Positions 50,473 to 59,517 are shown, numbered from the stretch's first letter. The stretch: DNA of 64,000 bases from Sphingobium sp. TKS (GCF_001563265.1 NZ_CP005083.1:3599001-3663000), one strand, 5' to 3'. Numbers and translations: made by a program. The notes: generated by a model from the sequence alone, not told the origin.

Positions 50473-51939
50473 TCATGCGGAGGCCAGCAAAGCCTGCCAT
50501 CCCCGCAGCCTTTCCCGTCGGACGTCATCCGGCAAGGCCGGGGTGAAGCGCTGTCCTCCCGCCCCCATCGCCGCCGATGCCGTAGCAAGCGAGGGGAACA
50601 GGCCGCTGCCCACCGCCGCCAGCATCGCCGCCCCCTTGGCGGTCGTCTCCACATCGGCCGGACGATCGACGGGCAGGTCCAGAATATCGGCCAGATCCTG
50701 CGCGATCCAGTCGTTGGCGCTCATCCCGCCGTCGATGCGCAACGTCCGCCAGGGCACGCCGTCAGCAGCGAAAGCCCCGGCCAGGTCATGAATCTGGTGC
50801 GACAGCGATTCGAGCGCCGCGCGCACGATATGCGCCCGCTTCGTGCCCAGCGTCAGGCCGTGGATCATGCCCTTGGCCTCCGCCCGCCAGTGCGGCGCGC
50901 CCAGCCCCGCCAGCGCGGGCAGCATGGCGACGCCACCGCTGTCCGGCACCGACCGCGCCAGCCCCTCCGTTTCCTCCGCCGAGGCGATCAGGCCCAGCTC
51001 GTCGCGCAACCATTGGATCAGGCTGCCCGCGACGAACAGCGATCCCTCCAGCGCATAGCTCGTCTCGCCCGGCAGCCGGCAGAGCAAAGTCCCGAGCAGG
51101 CGATGCCGCGAAACCGGCACGGCGCTGCCCATATGGGCAAGGACGAAGGCGCCGGTGCCCAATGTCGCCTTGGCATCGCCCGGCGTCAGACAGCCCTGGC
51201 CAATCGTTGCCGCCTGCTGATCCCCCATCAATCCCCGGATCGCAATCGGCCGCCCGAACCATTCCGCCCGCGTCTCGCCAAAGGCACCGATATTGTCGGC
51301 AATCTCCGGCAAAGCCCGCAACGGCACGCCGAACAGGTCGCATAGACCCCGATCCCATTCCGTCCCGTCCAAAGCCATCAACTGGGTGCGGCTGGCATTG
51401 CTGGCGTCGCTGACATGCAGACCGCCGGTCAGCTTCCACACCAGCCAGCTTTCGACCGTACCAAAGGCCAGAGCGTCTCCCGCCTCGACCACCGCAGGCG
51501 CATGATCCAGAAGCCAGCGCATCTTGGTCGCGGAAAAATAGGGATCGAGCACCAGCCCGGTCCGTCGCTGGATCGCCCCCTCCTCGCCCGCCTCCCGCAA
51601 TGCGGCGCAATGATCGGCGGTGCGGCGATCCTGCCAGACGATGGCGGGGGCCAAAGGCCGCCCCGTCCGCCGGTCCCACGCCACCATGGTTTCGCGCTGG
51701 TTGGTGATGCCGATCGCGGCGATGTTCTCCGCCCCGCCCGCCAGCGCCACCATCTCGCGCGCGCAGGCCAGGGTCTTCTCCCAGATCTCCGCCGCGTCAT
51801 GTTCGACCCAGCCGGGCTGCGGATAATATTGGGTTAGCTCCGCCTGCGCCATGCCCAGCCGCCGCCCGTCCGGCGCATAGAGCATCGCCCGGGTCGACGT
51901 CGTGCCTTCATCCAGCACCAATATGTGCGGCTCGCTCAC
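50473..51939 (-). CDS. glpK: Glycerol kinase
   Basis: Phosphorylates glycerol to glycerol 3-phosphate. From the GTG at 51939 it has 488 residues, starting VSEPHILVLDEGTTSTRAML, with MGDQQAATIGQGCLTPGDAKATLGTGAFVL and LRIDGGMSANDWIAQDLADIL. The long open frame continuing upstream of this GTG lies inside glpD and is not coding. The GTG overlaps the glpD stop (GTGA). No glycerol facilitator gene is adjacent. Confidence 0.95.
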   Translation of the reverse strand: MSEPHILVLDEGTTSTRAMLYAPDGRRLGMAQAELTQYYPQPGWVEHDAAEIWEKTLACAREMVALAGGAENIAAIGITNQRETMVAWDRRTGRPLAPAIVWQDRRTADHCAALREAGEEGAIQRRTGLVLDPYFSATKMRWLLDHAPAVVEAGDALAFGTVESWLVWKLTGGLHVSDASNASRTQLMALDGTEWDRGLCDLFGVPLRALPEIADNIGAFGETRAEWFGRPIAIRGLMGDQQAATIGQGCLTPGDAKATLGTGAFVLAHMGSAVPVSRHRLLGTLLCRLPGETSYALEGSLFVAGSLIQWLRDELGLIASAEETEGLARSVPDSGGVAMLPALAGLGAPHWRAEAKGMIHGLTLGTKRAHIVRAALESLSHQIHDLAGAFAADGVPWRTLRIDGGMSANDWIAQDLADILDLPVDRPADVETTAKGAAMLAAVGSGLFPSLATASAAMGAGGQRFTPALPDDVRRERLRGWQALLASA

Positions 51940-53444
51940 GCCCTCTCCCCCAGCCACCGTTCGACGCGCGCTTTCTGCTGTGCGTCCAGGCGCAGGCCCA
52001 GCTTGGTCCGGCGCCACAATATGTCGTCGGCGGTGATCGCCCATTCCCGCTCGACCAGATAGCGCAGCTCCGCCTCGGTCAGGCCATGGCCGAAATGAGT
52101 CCCCAGCCCATCCATGCCGTGCGCCGTCCCAAGCCAGTCCCAGGCGCGGGTGCCATAAGCGCAGGCGATGCGCTGCAATGAGGCATAATCGAGAAAAGGA
52201 TAGTCGCAGCCCAGATCCGCGATGAGCTGATCGCGCCCCTGCATCGGGAAATCGCCGCCCGGCAGCGGAGCCTTTGCGGTCCAGTCGCCGCCCGACAGGC
52301 TGGGGAGAAAGGGTTTCAGCATCGCCACCGCTTCGGCGGCGAGGTGGCGATAGGTGGTGATCTTGCCCCCGAACAGGCTGATCAGCGGCGCTTCCCCCTG
52401 CGGCGCGTCCAGCTCCAGCCGGTAGCCACGCGTCGCCGCCTCCGGCCTGGCCGAACCGTCGTCGATCAACGGGCGCACCCCGGCATAGGACCACAGCACA
52501 TCCTGCGGCGCGATCGCCTTTCTGAAATAGCGATTGGCCGCGTCGCAGAGATAGGCGATCTCCTCCGGCTCCGGCCGCACATCATCGACTGGTCCGGCAT
52601 GATCGCGGTCGGTCGTGCCGATCAGGGTGAAATCCCGCTCATAGGGCAGCGCGAAGAAGATGCGGCTGTCGGGCAGTTGGAAGAAATAGGCGAAGCCATG
52701 ATCGAACAGGCGGGGCACGACGATATGCGATCCGCGTACCAGCCGCATGTGGCGCGCCGTGTCGCCATGGGCGCGATGGAGCAGGTCGAGGACCAACGGC
52801 CCGGCAGCGTTGACCACGGCGCTCGCCCGGAATCGGGCCGCCGATCCATCCGGCCCCTGCGCATGGATCGTCCAGCCGCCGCTTTCCCGCTCCAGGCGCT
52901 GCACCTCGGTCCGGGTGCGGACGTCCGCGCCCCGGTCGGCGGCGTCGCGGGCGTTCAGGATGACAAGGCGCGCATCGTCCACCCAGCCGTCGGAATAGAC
53001 ATAGGCCTTGCCGAAGCCGGATTTCAGCGGCTGCCCGGCGGGATGGCGGCGCAGGTCGACGCCCTCCGTCGGCGGCAGGGCGCGCCGGCCGCCAATATGG
53101 TCGTAAACGAAAAGGCCAAGGCGCAGCATCCAGCGCGGCCGCAGACCCGGCACCCAGGGCAGCACGAAGCGCAGCGGATGGATGATATGCGGCGCGATCG
53201 CCCAGAGCCGCTCGCGCTCGGCCAGCGATTCGCGCACCAGGCCGAATTCGCGATGCTCCAGATAACGCAGCCCGCCATGGATGAGCTTGGTGGAAGCGGA
53301 GGATGTGCCTTGCGCCAGATCGCCGCGCTCCAGCAGCAGCACCCTCCCGCCTCGCCCGGCGGCATCGCGGGCGACGCCGCAACCATTGACGCCGCCGCCG
53401 ATCACGGCGAGGTCATAGGCGGCTGGGTCCGTCTCCCTTGTCAC
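51936..53444 (-). CDS. glpD: Glycerol-3-phosphate dehydrogenase (FAD)
   Basis: Membrane-associated flavoenzyme that oxidises glycerol 3-phosphate to dihydroxyacetone phosphate, feeding electrons to ubiquinone. The 502 residues start with the FAD-binding loop DLAVIGGGVNGCGVARDAAGRG, then LLERGDLAQGTSSASTKLIHGGLRYLE and VNAAGPLVLDL. It is the first gene of the glpD-glpK operon, with translational coupling to glpK. No regulator gene is nearby. Confidence 0.95.
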   Translation of the reverse strand: MTRETDPAAYDLAVIGGGVNGCGVARDAAGRGGRVLLLERGDLAQGTSSASTKLIHGGLRYLEHREFGLVRESLAERERLWAIAPHIIHPLRFVLPWVPGLRPRWMLRLGLFVYDHIGGRRALPPTEGVDLRRHPAGQPLKSGFGKAYVYSDGWVDDARLVILNARDAADRGADVRTRTEVQRLERESGGWTIHAQGPDGSAARFRASAVVNAAGPLVLDLLHRAHGDTARHMRLVRGSHIVVPRLFDHGFAYFFQLPDSRIFFALPYERDFTLIGTTDRDHAGPVDDVRPEPEEIAYLCDAANRYFRKAIAPQDVLWSYAGVRPLIDDGSARPEAATRGYRLELDAPQGEAPLISLFGGKITTYRHLAAEAVAMLKPFLPSLSGGDWTAKAPLPGGDFPMQGRDQLIADLGCDYPFLDYASLQRIACAYGTRAWDWLGTAHGMDGLGTHFGHGLTEAELRYLVEREWAITADDILWRRTKLGLRLDAQQKARVERWLGERA

Positions 53445-53511
53445 GGAGGCATGTTAGCGTGGTTAGGCGGTGGGGGGAACCTTGATGCCGCGTCAGCACG
53501 CAAGCGCTAAC

Positions 53512-53544
53512 TTAAAATCCCCCTGCGCGAAGCGTGGGGAAGGA
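53512..53544 (-). terminator. Possible clpS terminator
   Basis: On the minus strand CCCCACGC and GCGCAGGGG form a stem with the loop TTC, followed by GATTTTAAG, about 9 nt past the clpS stop. Confidence 0.4.
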
Positions 53545-53552
53545 AAAATCTC

Positions 53553-53927
53553 CTACGCCTTTTCCAGCGTGCACTGAAGCGGATGCTGGTTCTGCCGGGC
53601 GAAATCCATCACCTGGTTCACCTTGGTTTCCGCCACCTCATAGCTGAAGATGCCGCAGACGCCGACGCCGCGCTGGTGGACATGCAGCATCACGCGGGTC
53701 GCTTCCTCCATGTCCATGCGGAAGAATTGCTGGAGGACATGGACGACGAATTCCATCGGCGTGTAGTCGTCGTTCAGCATCAGCACCTTGTAGAGCGAGG
53801 GCTTTTTCGTCCGGGCGCGAGTGCGCGTAGCGATGCCGACATTGGGACCGCCCGAGCCGTCGCCCTGGTCGTCCTGATCCCTGCCCGCCATCATTGCGGG
53901 ATATGCCGATATCGAAATGCTGCTCAT
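53553..53927 (-). CDS. clpS: ClpS adaptor for N-end-rule proteolysis
   Basis: ClpS brings N-degron substrates to ClpAP. The core [20 protein letters not shown] ... [39 protein letters not shown] is fully conserved. Several in-frame ATGs could start it: 53891 gives 112 residues, 53927 gives 124, and longer forms reach 54041. None has a strong ribosome binding site. I choose 53927, but the exact start is unsettled. No clpA gene in the window. Confidence 0.9.
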   Translation of the reverse strand: MSSISISAYPAMMAGRDQDDQGDGSGGPNVGIATRTRARTKKPSLYKVLMLNDDYTPMEFVVHVLQQFFRMDMEEATRVMLHVHQRGVGVCGIFSYEVAETKVNQVMDFARQNQHPLQCTLEKA

Positions 53928-54046
53928 AATGCGGAAGGATATGGCGATTTGGTCTTGCATGGCAAGAGGGCGGGCGGGCCGTAAACCATGCTTCTCGATA
54001 GGAATGGCTCGGGAAAGTGGAAATGGGTGGAAGGCGGTCATTATAT

Positions 54047-54126
54047 CGTCATCCCGGCGAAAGCTGGGATCTCATGGGGCCAGGTCGTGCGCTATCGCCC
54101 GAGATCCCAGCTTTCGCTGGGATGAC
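54047..54126. repeat. Dispersed palindromic repeat, family R2, copy 2
   Basis: CGTCATCCCGGCGAAAGCTG and GATCCCAGCTTTCGCTGGGA with a spacer containing GTGCGCTATCGCC, the same design as 4112-4192. It lies between clpS and the phasin gene. Confidence 0.88.
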
Positions 54127-54178
54127 GGAAATGATCAAACCGTCCACTTTTGGCCATGTGCCGCCTTGGGTTCGCCGG

Positions 54179-54222
54179 AAAAGGAAACGGCCTCCGCGCT
54201 AGGCGAAAGCCGTTTCCTTTTT
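54179..54222. terminator. Bidirectional terminator after the phasin gene
   Basis: AAAAGGAAACGGC pairs with GCCGTTTCCTTTTT over 12-13 bp, giving U-runs in both directions. It lies 20 nt past the phasin stop. Confidence 0.85.
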
Positions 54223-54241
54223 CCAAAGCCCGAAGGCAAGA

Positions 54242-55147
54242 TCAGGCGGCGAGCGACTTCACCTTGTCGGTCACCACGGTCACGCGGGCGGTCAGCGGCG
54301 ACGCCACGTCGCCGGCCAGCTTGATCAGCGCTTCGCTGCTCTTGGCCGCTTCCTTGGTGAATTCGTCGAAGCTGCTCGAAAAGAGCTGGCTCTGGAGCTG
54401 GAAGAATTCGGTCGGGGTCTTCACGGTCGAGAAGCTCTTGAAAGAGGCGGTCGCCTTTTCGAAGCTCTTCTTGCTGTAATCGACAGCTTCCTGGCCCAGG
54501 GTTTCAAACCCCTTGGCCGCGATCTTGCCGGATTCGACCAGCGCTTCGACATTGCCCTTGGCGATGTCGCTGAACTCTTCGATCGCCTTGGTCGACTTCT
54601 CGACGCTCACCTTCGCCTTCTCGTTCAGGTCGGCATAGACCGTTTCGAGCTTGGCCTTGGTTTCTTCAGCAAACTTCTTTCCGGTTTCGATCACGTCGTT
54701 CATCATCTTTGTTCCTTCTGTGGCGGGCAGCAATGTGGGCTCTGACGGCCCGGCCTTCGGCAGGCTCTTGACTTCCTTGGGCTCCGGAGGCGCAGCCTTT
54801 GCCACCGGCTCAATCTTCGGCGTTTCTACCTTCGGCGCCGCAACAACCGGCGGCGGCGCAGGCGCAACGGGGGTCGGTTCGGGCTTGGCTTCCTTGACCG
54901 GTTCAGGCTCAGGCGCTGCATCGACGGCGGTGGTCGCCGCGATCACCGCCACCGGATCGGCCTTGGCCACTGGCGCCGGTTTGGCGACAGGGGTTGCAGG
55001 CTTGGGGGGCGCCGGTTTTTTCGCGGCAGGCTTCGCCGGTACATTGATCGCAGCTTCGGCGGCCTTCAGCGCCTCACTGGCGGACAGGGTCGACGATGCC
55101 TTCTTCGCGACGGGTTTCTTACGCACTGGCTTTGGGGTAACGGCCAT
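54242..55147 (-). CDS. Phasin-family protein with long Ala/Lys/Pro-rich N-terminus
   Basis: Phasins coat polyhydroxyalkanoate granules. The 301-residue product has an N-terminal region (residues 1-140) dominated by Ala, Pro, Lys and Val, with low complexity resembling histone H1-like tails. A C-terminal helical phasin domain follows (MMNDVIETGKKFAEETKAKL ... NVEALVESGKIAAKGFETLG ... FQLQSQLFSSSFDEFTKEAA). The start at 55147 follows GGGAGG; an upstream ATG at 55249 lies inside the operator palindrome region. It is transcribed away from phaC's end in the same direction. Confidence 0.88.
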   Translation of the reverse strand: MAVTPKPVRKKPVAKKASSTLSASEALKAAEAAINVPAKPAAKKPAPPKPATPVAKPAPVAKADPVAVIAATTAVDAAPEPEPVKEAKPEPTPVAPAPPPVVAAPKVETPKIEPVAKAAPPEPKEVKSLPKAGPSEPTLLPATEGTKMMNDVIETGKKFAEETKAKLETVYADLNEKAKVSVEKSTKAIEEFSDIAKGNVEALVESGKIAAKGFETLGQEAVDYSKKSFEKATASFKSFSTVKTPTEFFQLQSQLFSSSFDEFTKEAAKSSEALIKLAGDVASPLTARVTVVTDKVKSLAA

Positions 55148-55160
55148 GGACCAACCTCCC

Positions 55161-55225
55161 TTTGTTGCAGTGCACAATATGACTTTTGCAGCGCCGTTGC
55201 AAGCACTTTTGTGCACTGCAACAAA
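55161..55225. promoter_or_regulatory. 17-bp perfect inverted repeat between phaC and phasin genes (candidate PhaR operator)
   Basis: TTTGTTGCAGTGCACAA (55161-55177) and its exact complement (55209-55225) flank a 31-nt spacer that holds further TGCA and GCAAGCAC words. PhaR, the granule-linked repressor of phasin genes, is known to bind TGC-rich palindromes. The left arm lies 14 nt before the phasin start codon, inside or near its promoter and leader. Confidence 0.6.
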
Positions 55226-55290
55226 TTTGACATATGCATATGACCGCAAGGAAAAGGCGGACTACCGCAAATTTCCGGCAAGCGGATGAT

Positions 55291-57030
55291 TCAGCGCGTT
55301 TTCACGTAACGGCCCGGCGCATCCTCGATCGTCTTGAGTCGGCCCTTGCCCGGCTGGCGCGCGCCTTTCGCCGGCACGGTTTCAGGATTTTGCCCGCGAA
55401 TCCACTCGATCCAATCGGGCCACCAGCTTCCCTTTGTCTCCTTTGCCTGCGCAAGAAAGGCGTCCAGAGTCGGCTGCGATTCGTCGCAGGCCCAATATTG
55501 ATATTTCCCCGCCGCCGGCGGGTTGACCACGCCCGCAATATGCCCCGATCCCGCCAGCAGGAAACGGATCGGCCCGGCAAGATGCTCGGTCAGCTTCCAC
55601 ACGCTTTCCAGCGGAGCGATATGGTCCTCACGCCCCGCCTGCACATAGGCAGGGGTCTTGATCTGGCGCAGATCGATCGGCGTGCCCGCCACGCTGATCG
55701 CGCCCGGCTGCACCAACAGATTGTCGCGATAGAGCTGGGTCAGATAATCCCTGTGCCAGCGCGCCGGCAGATTAGTCGTGTCGCCATTCCAGTAGAGCAG
55801 GTCGAAGGGCGGATAATCCTGCCCCAGCAGGTAATTATTGACGACATAGTTCCAGATCAGGTCGCGCCCGCGCAGCAGGTTGAAGGTCGCGGCCATATAA
55901 CGCCCGTCAAGGAATCCGCCGGTGGAAAGCTGCTCCACCATCTTCATCTGCTCATCGTCGACGAACAGGGTCAGATCGCCCGCCTGGGCAAAATCGACCT
56001 GGGCGGTGAAGAAGGTGGCGCTGGCGACCTTGTCCGCCTCCCCCCGCGCCGCCAGCAGGGCCAGCGTGGCGGCGAGCGTGGTGCCCGCGACGCAATAGCC
56101 GATGGCGTGGACGCTCGGCACCTTCAGCAGATCCCGCACCGTGTCGATCGCGTCGATCTGGCCGTCCAGGATATAATCGTCCCAGATCAAATCCTTCATC
56201 GAGGCGTCGGCCGACTTCCAGGAGACGAGGAAGACGCTGAGCCCCTGATCCACCGCCCATTTGACGAAGCTCTTTTCCGGCGAGAGGTCGAGAATGTAGA
56301 AGCGGTTAATCCAGGGCGGGAAGATGATCAGCGGCGTTTCCAGCACCGTCTCCGTCGCCGGCGCATAATGTATGAGCTGGTAGAGCGGCGTCTCCTTGAT
56401 CACCTTGCCAGGGGTCGAGGCGATGTTGCGCCCCACTTCGAACGCCATGCCGTCCGTATGGGTGAGCTGGCCCTTTTCCAGATCGGCCAGCATGTGCTGC
56501 AGACCCTTCACCAGATTTTCGCCGCCGCTCTGAATCGTCCTCTGCACGACCATGGGGTTGGTCAGCGGGAAATTGCTGGGCGCCATGGCGTCGAGCATGC
56601 CGCTGGTGGCGAAACGCAGCTTCGCCTTCTGCTTCGGATCGACGCCGTCGACCGCATCGGCCAGCTTCATCAGATAATCCGACAGCAGCAAATAGCTCTG
56701 CCGGATCAGGTCGTAAAAGGGATGTTCGGTCCAGGCCGGGTCGGCAAAGCGCCGGTCCCTGGCGGCGGCGGGGCTGCCGGGCGGCGGCGGTTCGGGCTGG
56801 TCGCGCAACAGCCCGCCCGAATCGAGGAAACGCTGCCACAGGGCGAGCCCTTCATCGGCAAAACTGGTCTGGATGCGGGACACGGCTTCAGGATCGAACG
56901 GCAAGGTGCGGCCGGTCGCGCCGGCCGCCTGTTCCAGCAGCAATTGCTGCGCGCGGCCAAGCACCTGGGTCCATTGCTGCATTTCTTCGAGCGTGGGGAG
57001 ATGGGGTTCCATGATGTCCTGTGCTTTCAT
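55291..57030 (-). CDS. phaC: Class I polyhydroxyalkanoate synthase
   Basis: Polymerises 3-hydroxyacyl-CoA into PHA. The 579 residues from ATG 57030 have the alpha/beta-hydrolase fold with the lipase-like box GYCVAGT around Cys313 (Ala replaces the usual second Gly), catalytic Asp in AGREDHIAPLESVW and His in AGSGHIAGVVNPP, plus PPWINRFYILDLSPEKSFVKWA. The start at 57030 follows a GGAGG-GAAGG stretch and avoids a 19-residue poorly conserved leader. No phaA or phaB is adjacent. Confidence 0.95.
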   Translation of the reverse strand: MKAQDIMEPHLPTLEEMQQWTQVLGRAQQLLLEQAAGATGRTLPFDPEAVSRIQTSFADEGLALWQRFLDSGGLLRDQPEPPPPGSPAAARDRRFADPAWTEHPFYDLIRQSYLLLSDYLMKLADAVDGVDPKQKAKLRFATSGMLDAMAPSNFPLTNPMVVQRTIQSGGENLVKGLQHMLADLEKGQLTHTDGMAFEVGRNIASTPGKVIKETPLYQLIHYAPATETVLETPLIIFPPWINRFYILDLSPEKSFVKWAVDQGLSVFLVSWKSADASMKDLIWDDYILDGQIDAIDTVRDLLKVPSVHAIGYCVAGTTLAATLALLAARGEADKVASATFFTAQVDFAQAGDLTLFVDDEQMKMVEQLSTGGFLDGRYMAATFNLLRGRDLIWNYVVNNYLLGQDYPPFDLLYWNGDTTNLPARWHRDYLTQLYRDNLLVQPGAISVAGTPIDLRQIKTPAYVQAGREDHIAPLESVWKLTEHLAGPIRFLLAGSGHIAGVVNPPAAGKYQYWACDESQPTLDAFLAQAKETKGSWWPDWIEWIRGQNPETVPAKGARQPGKGRLKTIEDAPGRYVKTR

Positions 57031-57170
57031 GGCCACCTTCGTCCTCCTGGCATGGTCCGGTTCGCCGCTTTCACTGGCGTGTCGCAAGTTGGCGAGTTAT
57101 AGCCAGATTGTGACGCGTCGAATGCGCATCACGCACTATTCCTTACCGAGAGCTTTCAGGAAAGCCCCAA

Positions 57171-58379
57171 ATGTCTGAAGAATTCTACCGCATGAAGCGT
57201 CTGCCGCCCTACGTCATCGCTGAAGTCAATGCGATGCGGGCCGCCGCGCGAGCCGCGGGAGAGGACATTATCGATCTGGGGATGGGCAATCCCGACCTGC
57301 CGCCGCCCGACCATGTGATCGCCAAGCTGTGCGAAGTCGCGCAGAAGCCGAGCGCGCATGGCTATTCCCAATCCATGGGCATTCCGGGGCTGCGCAAGGC
57401 GCAGGCCAATTATTATGGCCGCCGCTTCGGCGTCGATCTGGACCCGGAAACCGAGGTCGTCGTGACCATGGGGTCGAAGGAAGGCCTCGCCAGCCTCGCC
57501 ACCGCGATCACCGCGCCGGGCGATGTCGTGCTGGCGCCCAATCCCAGCTATCCTATCCACATGTTCGGCTTCATCATCGCGGGGGCGACCATCCGTTCCG
57601 TGCCGACCACGCCGGACGAGCATTATTGGCAGTCGCTGGAACGGGCGATGGCCTTCACCGTGCCGCGCCCCTCGATCCTGGTGGTGGGTTATCCCAGCAA
57701 TCCGACCGCGGAGACAGTCGACCTCGCTTTCTATGAGCGGCTCGTCGCCTGGGCGAAGGAGAACAAGGTGTGGGTGCTGTCCGACCTTGCCTATTCCGAG
57801 CTTTATTATGACGGCAATCCGACACCCTCCATCCTGCAGGTGCCGGGCGCCAAGGATGTGGCGGTGGAATTCACATCGCTGTCCAAGACCTACTCCATGG
57901 CGGGTTGGCGCATCGGCTTCGCGGTCGGCAACAAGCAGTTGATCGCCGCGTTGAAGCGGGTGAAATCCTATCTCGATTATGGCGCCTTCACCCCGATCCA
58001 GGCGGCGGCCTGCGCAGCCTTGAACGGGCCGCAGGACATCGTGCAGAAGAACCGCGAACTTTATCACAAGCGCCGCGACGTGATGGTGGAGGCTTTCGGC
58101 CGGGCGGGATGGGACATTCCCGCGCCCAAGGCATCGATGTTCGCCTGGGCGCCGCTGCCCCCTGCCCTCAAGGAGATGGGGAGCCTGGAATTTTCCAAGC
58201 AGCTCCTGACCCATGCCAAGGTCGCGGTCGCGCCGGGCGTCGGCTATGGCGAGGATGGCGAGGGCTATGTCCGCATCGCCATGGTCGAGAATGAGCAGCG
58301 GCTGCGGCAGGCCGCGCGCAACATCAAGCAGTATCTCAAATCCATGGGCGTCAACACACCCGCCCAAGGCGCAGCCTGA
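57171..58379 (+). CDS. AlaC-type aminotransferase (class I/II fold, PLP)
   Basis: A 402-residue fold-type I aminotransferase. The start MSEEFYRMKRLPPYVIAEVN and IIDLGMGNPDLPPP, VVVTMGSKEGLASLATAI, GYPSNPTAETV, SDLAYSELYYDG and the PLP lysine in TSLSKTYSMAGWRIGF are shared by alanine aminotransferase AlaC and LL-diaminopimelate aminotransferases. Which of the two it is cannot be settled from sequence; the RLPPY start favours AlaC-like glutamate-pyruvate transamination. Divergent from phaC; transcribed alone. Confidence 0.9.
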   Translation: MSEEFYRMKRLPPYVIAEVNAMRAAARAAGEDIIDLGMGNPDLPPPDHVIAKLCEVAQKPSAHGYSQSMGIPGLRKAQANYYGRRFGVDLDPETEVVVTMGSKEGLASLATAITAPGDVVLAPNPSYPIHMFGFIIAGATIRSVPTTPDEHYWQSLERAMAFTVPRPSILVVGYPSNPTAETVDLAFYERLVAWAKENKVWVLSDLAYSELYYDGNPTPSILQVPGAKDVAVEFTSLSKTYSMAGWRIGFAVGNKQLIAALKRVKSYLDYGAFTPIQAAACAALNGPQDIVQKNRELYHKRRDVMVEAFGRAGWDIPAPKASMFAWAPLPPALKEMGSLEFSKQLLTHAKVAVAPGVGYGEDGEGYVRIAMVENEQRLRQAARNIKQYLKSMGVNTPAQGAA

Positions 58380-58391
58380 GAGAATAGATGG

Positions 58392-58417
58392 CATGCTCCT
58401 GCGCAAGCAGGAGCATG
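58392..58417. repeat. 11-bp hairpin related to repeat family R3
   Basis: CATGCTCCTGC-GCAA-GCAGGAGCATG: perfect stem, 12 nt past the aminotransferase stop. It has no U-run. Confidence 0.65.
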
Positions 58418-58498
58418 ATTCCCAAGGACATAATGGCGCGCAGCCCATAGAAGCATTTCGGTCCTTGCCATTTCCCTCGCTCTGCGCTGTTTGAAACC

Positions 58499-58975
58499 AT
58501 GATCGCACTCCCACAGGTTTCCCAGGTCGCGCAGACCATCCAGCTCGCCTTGGCGCCCGTCTTCCTGCTCGCGGGCATCGGGGCGTTCCTGAACGTCTGC
58601 GTCGGCCGGCTGGCGCGCATCATCGACCGGGCACGGAAGATAGAGGAGAAGATACTCGCCTCCCGCGGCAAGGAGCATGACCGCATGGTGAGCGAGATCC
58701 GCGTGCTCGACCGGCGGATGAGCGTGGTCAATGGCGCGATCTTCCTGTCGGTGGCGTCGGCCTGCGCGGTCTGCCTGGTGGTCATCCTGCTTTTCGCGGC
58801 GAACCTGTTCGGCGTGCATCTGGGCACGCCGATCGCGATCCTCTTCATCCTGGCCATGGTGTTGCAGGCGGCGGCCTTCGGCACCTTCATCCAGGAAATC
58901 CGGCTGGCCTCGCGGACCATCCACATCCGCAATGAAGTGCTCTACCATCAGGTGGAGGAAGAGAGCGCGGCATGA
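58499..58975 (+). CDS. DUF2721 membrane protein
   Basis: A 158-residue protein with three hydrophobic helices: LALAPVFLLAGIGAFLNVCVGRLARIIDRAR, then a charged loop, VNGAIFLSVASACAVCLVVILLFAANLF and TPIAILFILAMVLQAAAFGTF. This is the DUF2721 pattern; the function is unknown. The stop overlaps the start of the [2Fe-2S] protein (ATGA), a pairing worth noting because the two are not an obvious functional pair. Confidence 0.83.
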   Translation: MIALPQVSQVAQTIQLALAPVFLLAGIGAFLNVCVGRLARIIDRARKIEEKILASRGKEHDRMVSEIRVLDRRMSVVNGAIFLSVASACAVCLVVILLFAANLFGVHLGTPIAILFILAMVLQAAAFGTFIQEIRLASRTIHIRNEVLYHQVEEESAA

Positions 58976-59508
58976 CGAAATTCACGGTCAACGACCGGCC
59001 TGTCCAATATCGCATGGACCCGGCGACGCCGCTGCTGTGGGCCTTGCGCGACGCATCCAACCTGACCGGGACGAAATATGGCTGCGGGACCGGGGATTGC
59101 GGCGCCTGCACCGTCGATATCGATGGGGAGGCCGTGCGGTCCTGCCAGGTGACGATCGCCGCCACCGAGGGGAAGTTCGTCACCACGATCGAAGGCCTGT
59201 CGCCCGATCGGGGCCATCCGCTGCAACAGGTGTTCGCGGCGGACAATGTGTCGCAATGCGGCTATTGCATTCCCGGCGTCATCATGACGGCCTCGGCGCT
59301 GCTGCGGCGGACCAGCGATCCGAGCGACGAGGAGATCGACGCCGCGCTGACCAACATCTGCCGTTGCGGCATCTATCCCCGATTGCGGGGCGCGATCCAG
59401 CGCGCCGGAAGGGTGATGCGGGGCGAGGAAGTGGTGGACGCCGTCCCGCCCTCAGGGATCACGCCCGATGAGGCGGCCAAGGCAGTTCCGGCGCTGCGAA
59501 AGCCTTAG
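58972..59508 (+). CDS. [2Fe-2S] small subunit of a molybdenum hydroxylase (isoquinoline 1-oxidoreductase alpha type)
   Basis: A 178-residue electron-transfer subunit: the plant-type [2Fe-2S] cluster is bound by YGCGTGDCGACTVDIDG and the second one by CGYCIPGVIMTASAL ... NICRCGIYPRLRGAIQ, the IorA/XdhA small-subunit layout. Normally it pairs with a molybdopterin large subunit encoded next to it, but no such gene is present in the window. The XdhC-like gene at 20703 could serve the same enzyme class. A long C-terminal tail is present. Confidence 0.9.
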   Translation: MTKFTVNDRPVQYRMDPATPLLWALRDASNLTGTKYGCGTGDCGACTVDIDGEAVRSCQVTIAATEGKFVTTIEGLSPDRGHPLQQVFAADNVSQCGYCIPGVIMTASALLRRTSDPSDEEIDAALTNICRCGIYPRLRGAIQRAGRVMRGEEVVDAVPPSGITPDEAAKAVPALRKP

Positions 59509-59517
59509 ATGCGTTAT

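Noticed and set aside
48579..50546. A 655-residue open frame on the plus strand
   Set aside because: It is antisense to the GGDEF cyclase; repeats of Gln/His/Arg mark it as a shadow.
51940..52494. N-terminal extension of glpK into glpD
   Set aside because: The frame is open, but it reads glpD out of frame. The GTG at 51939 gives the known glycerol kinase N-terminus.
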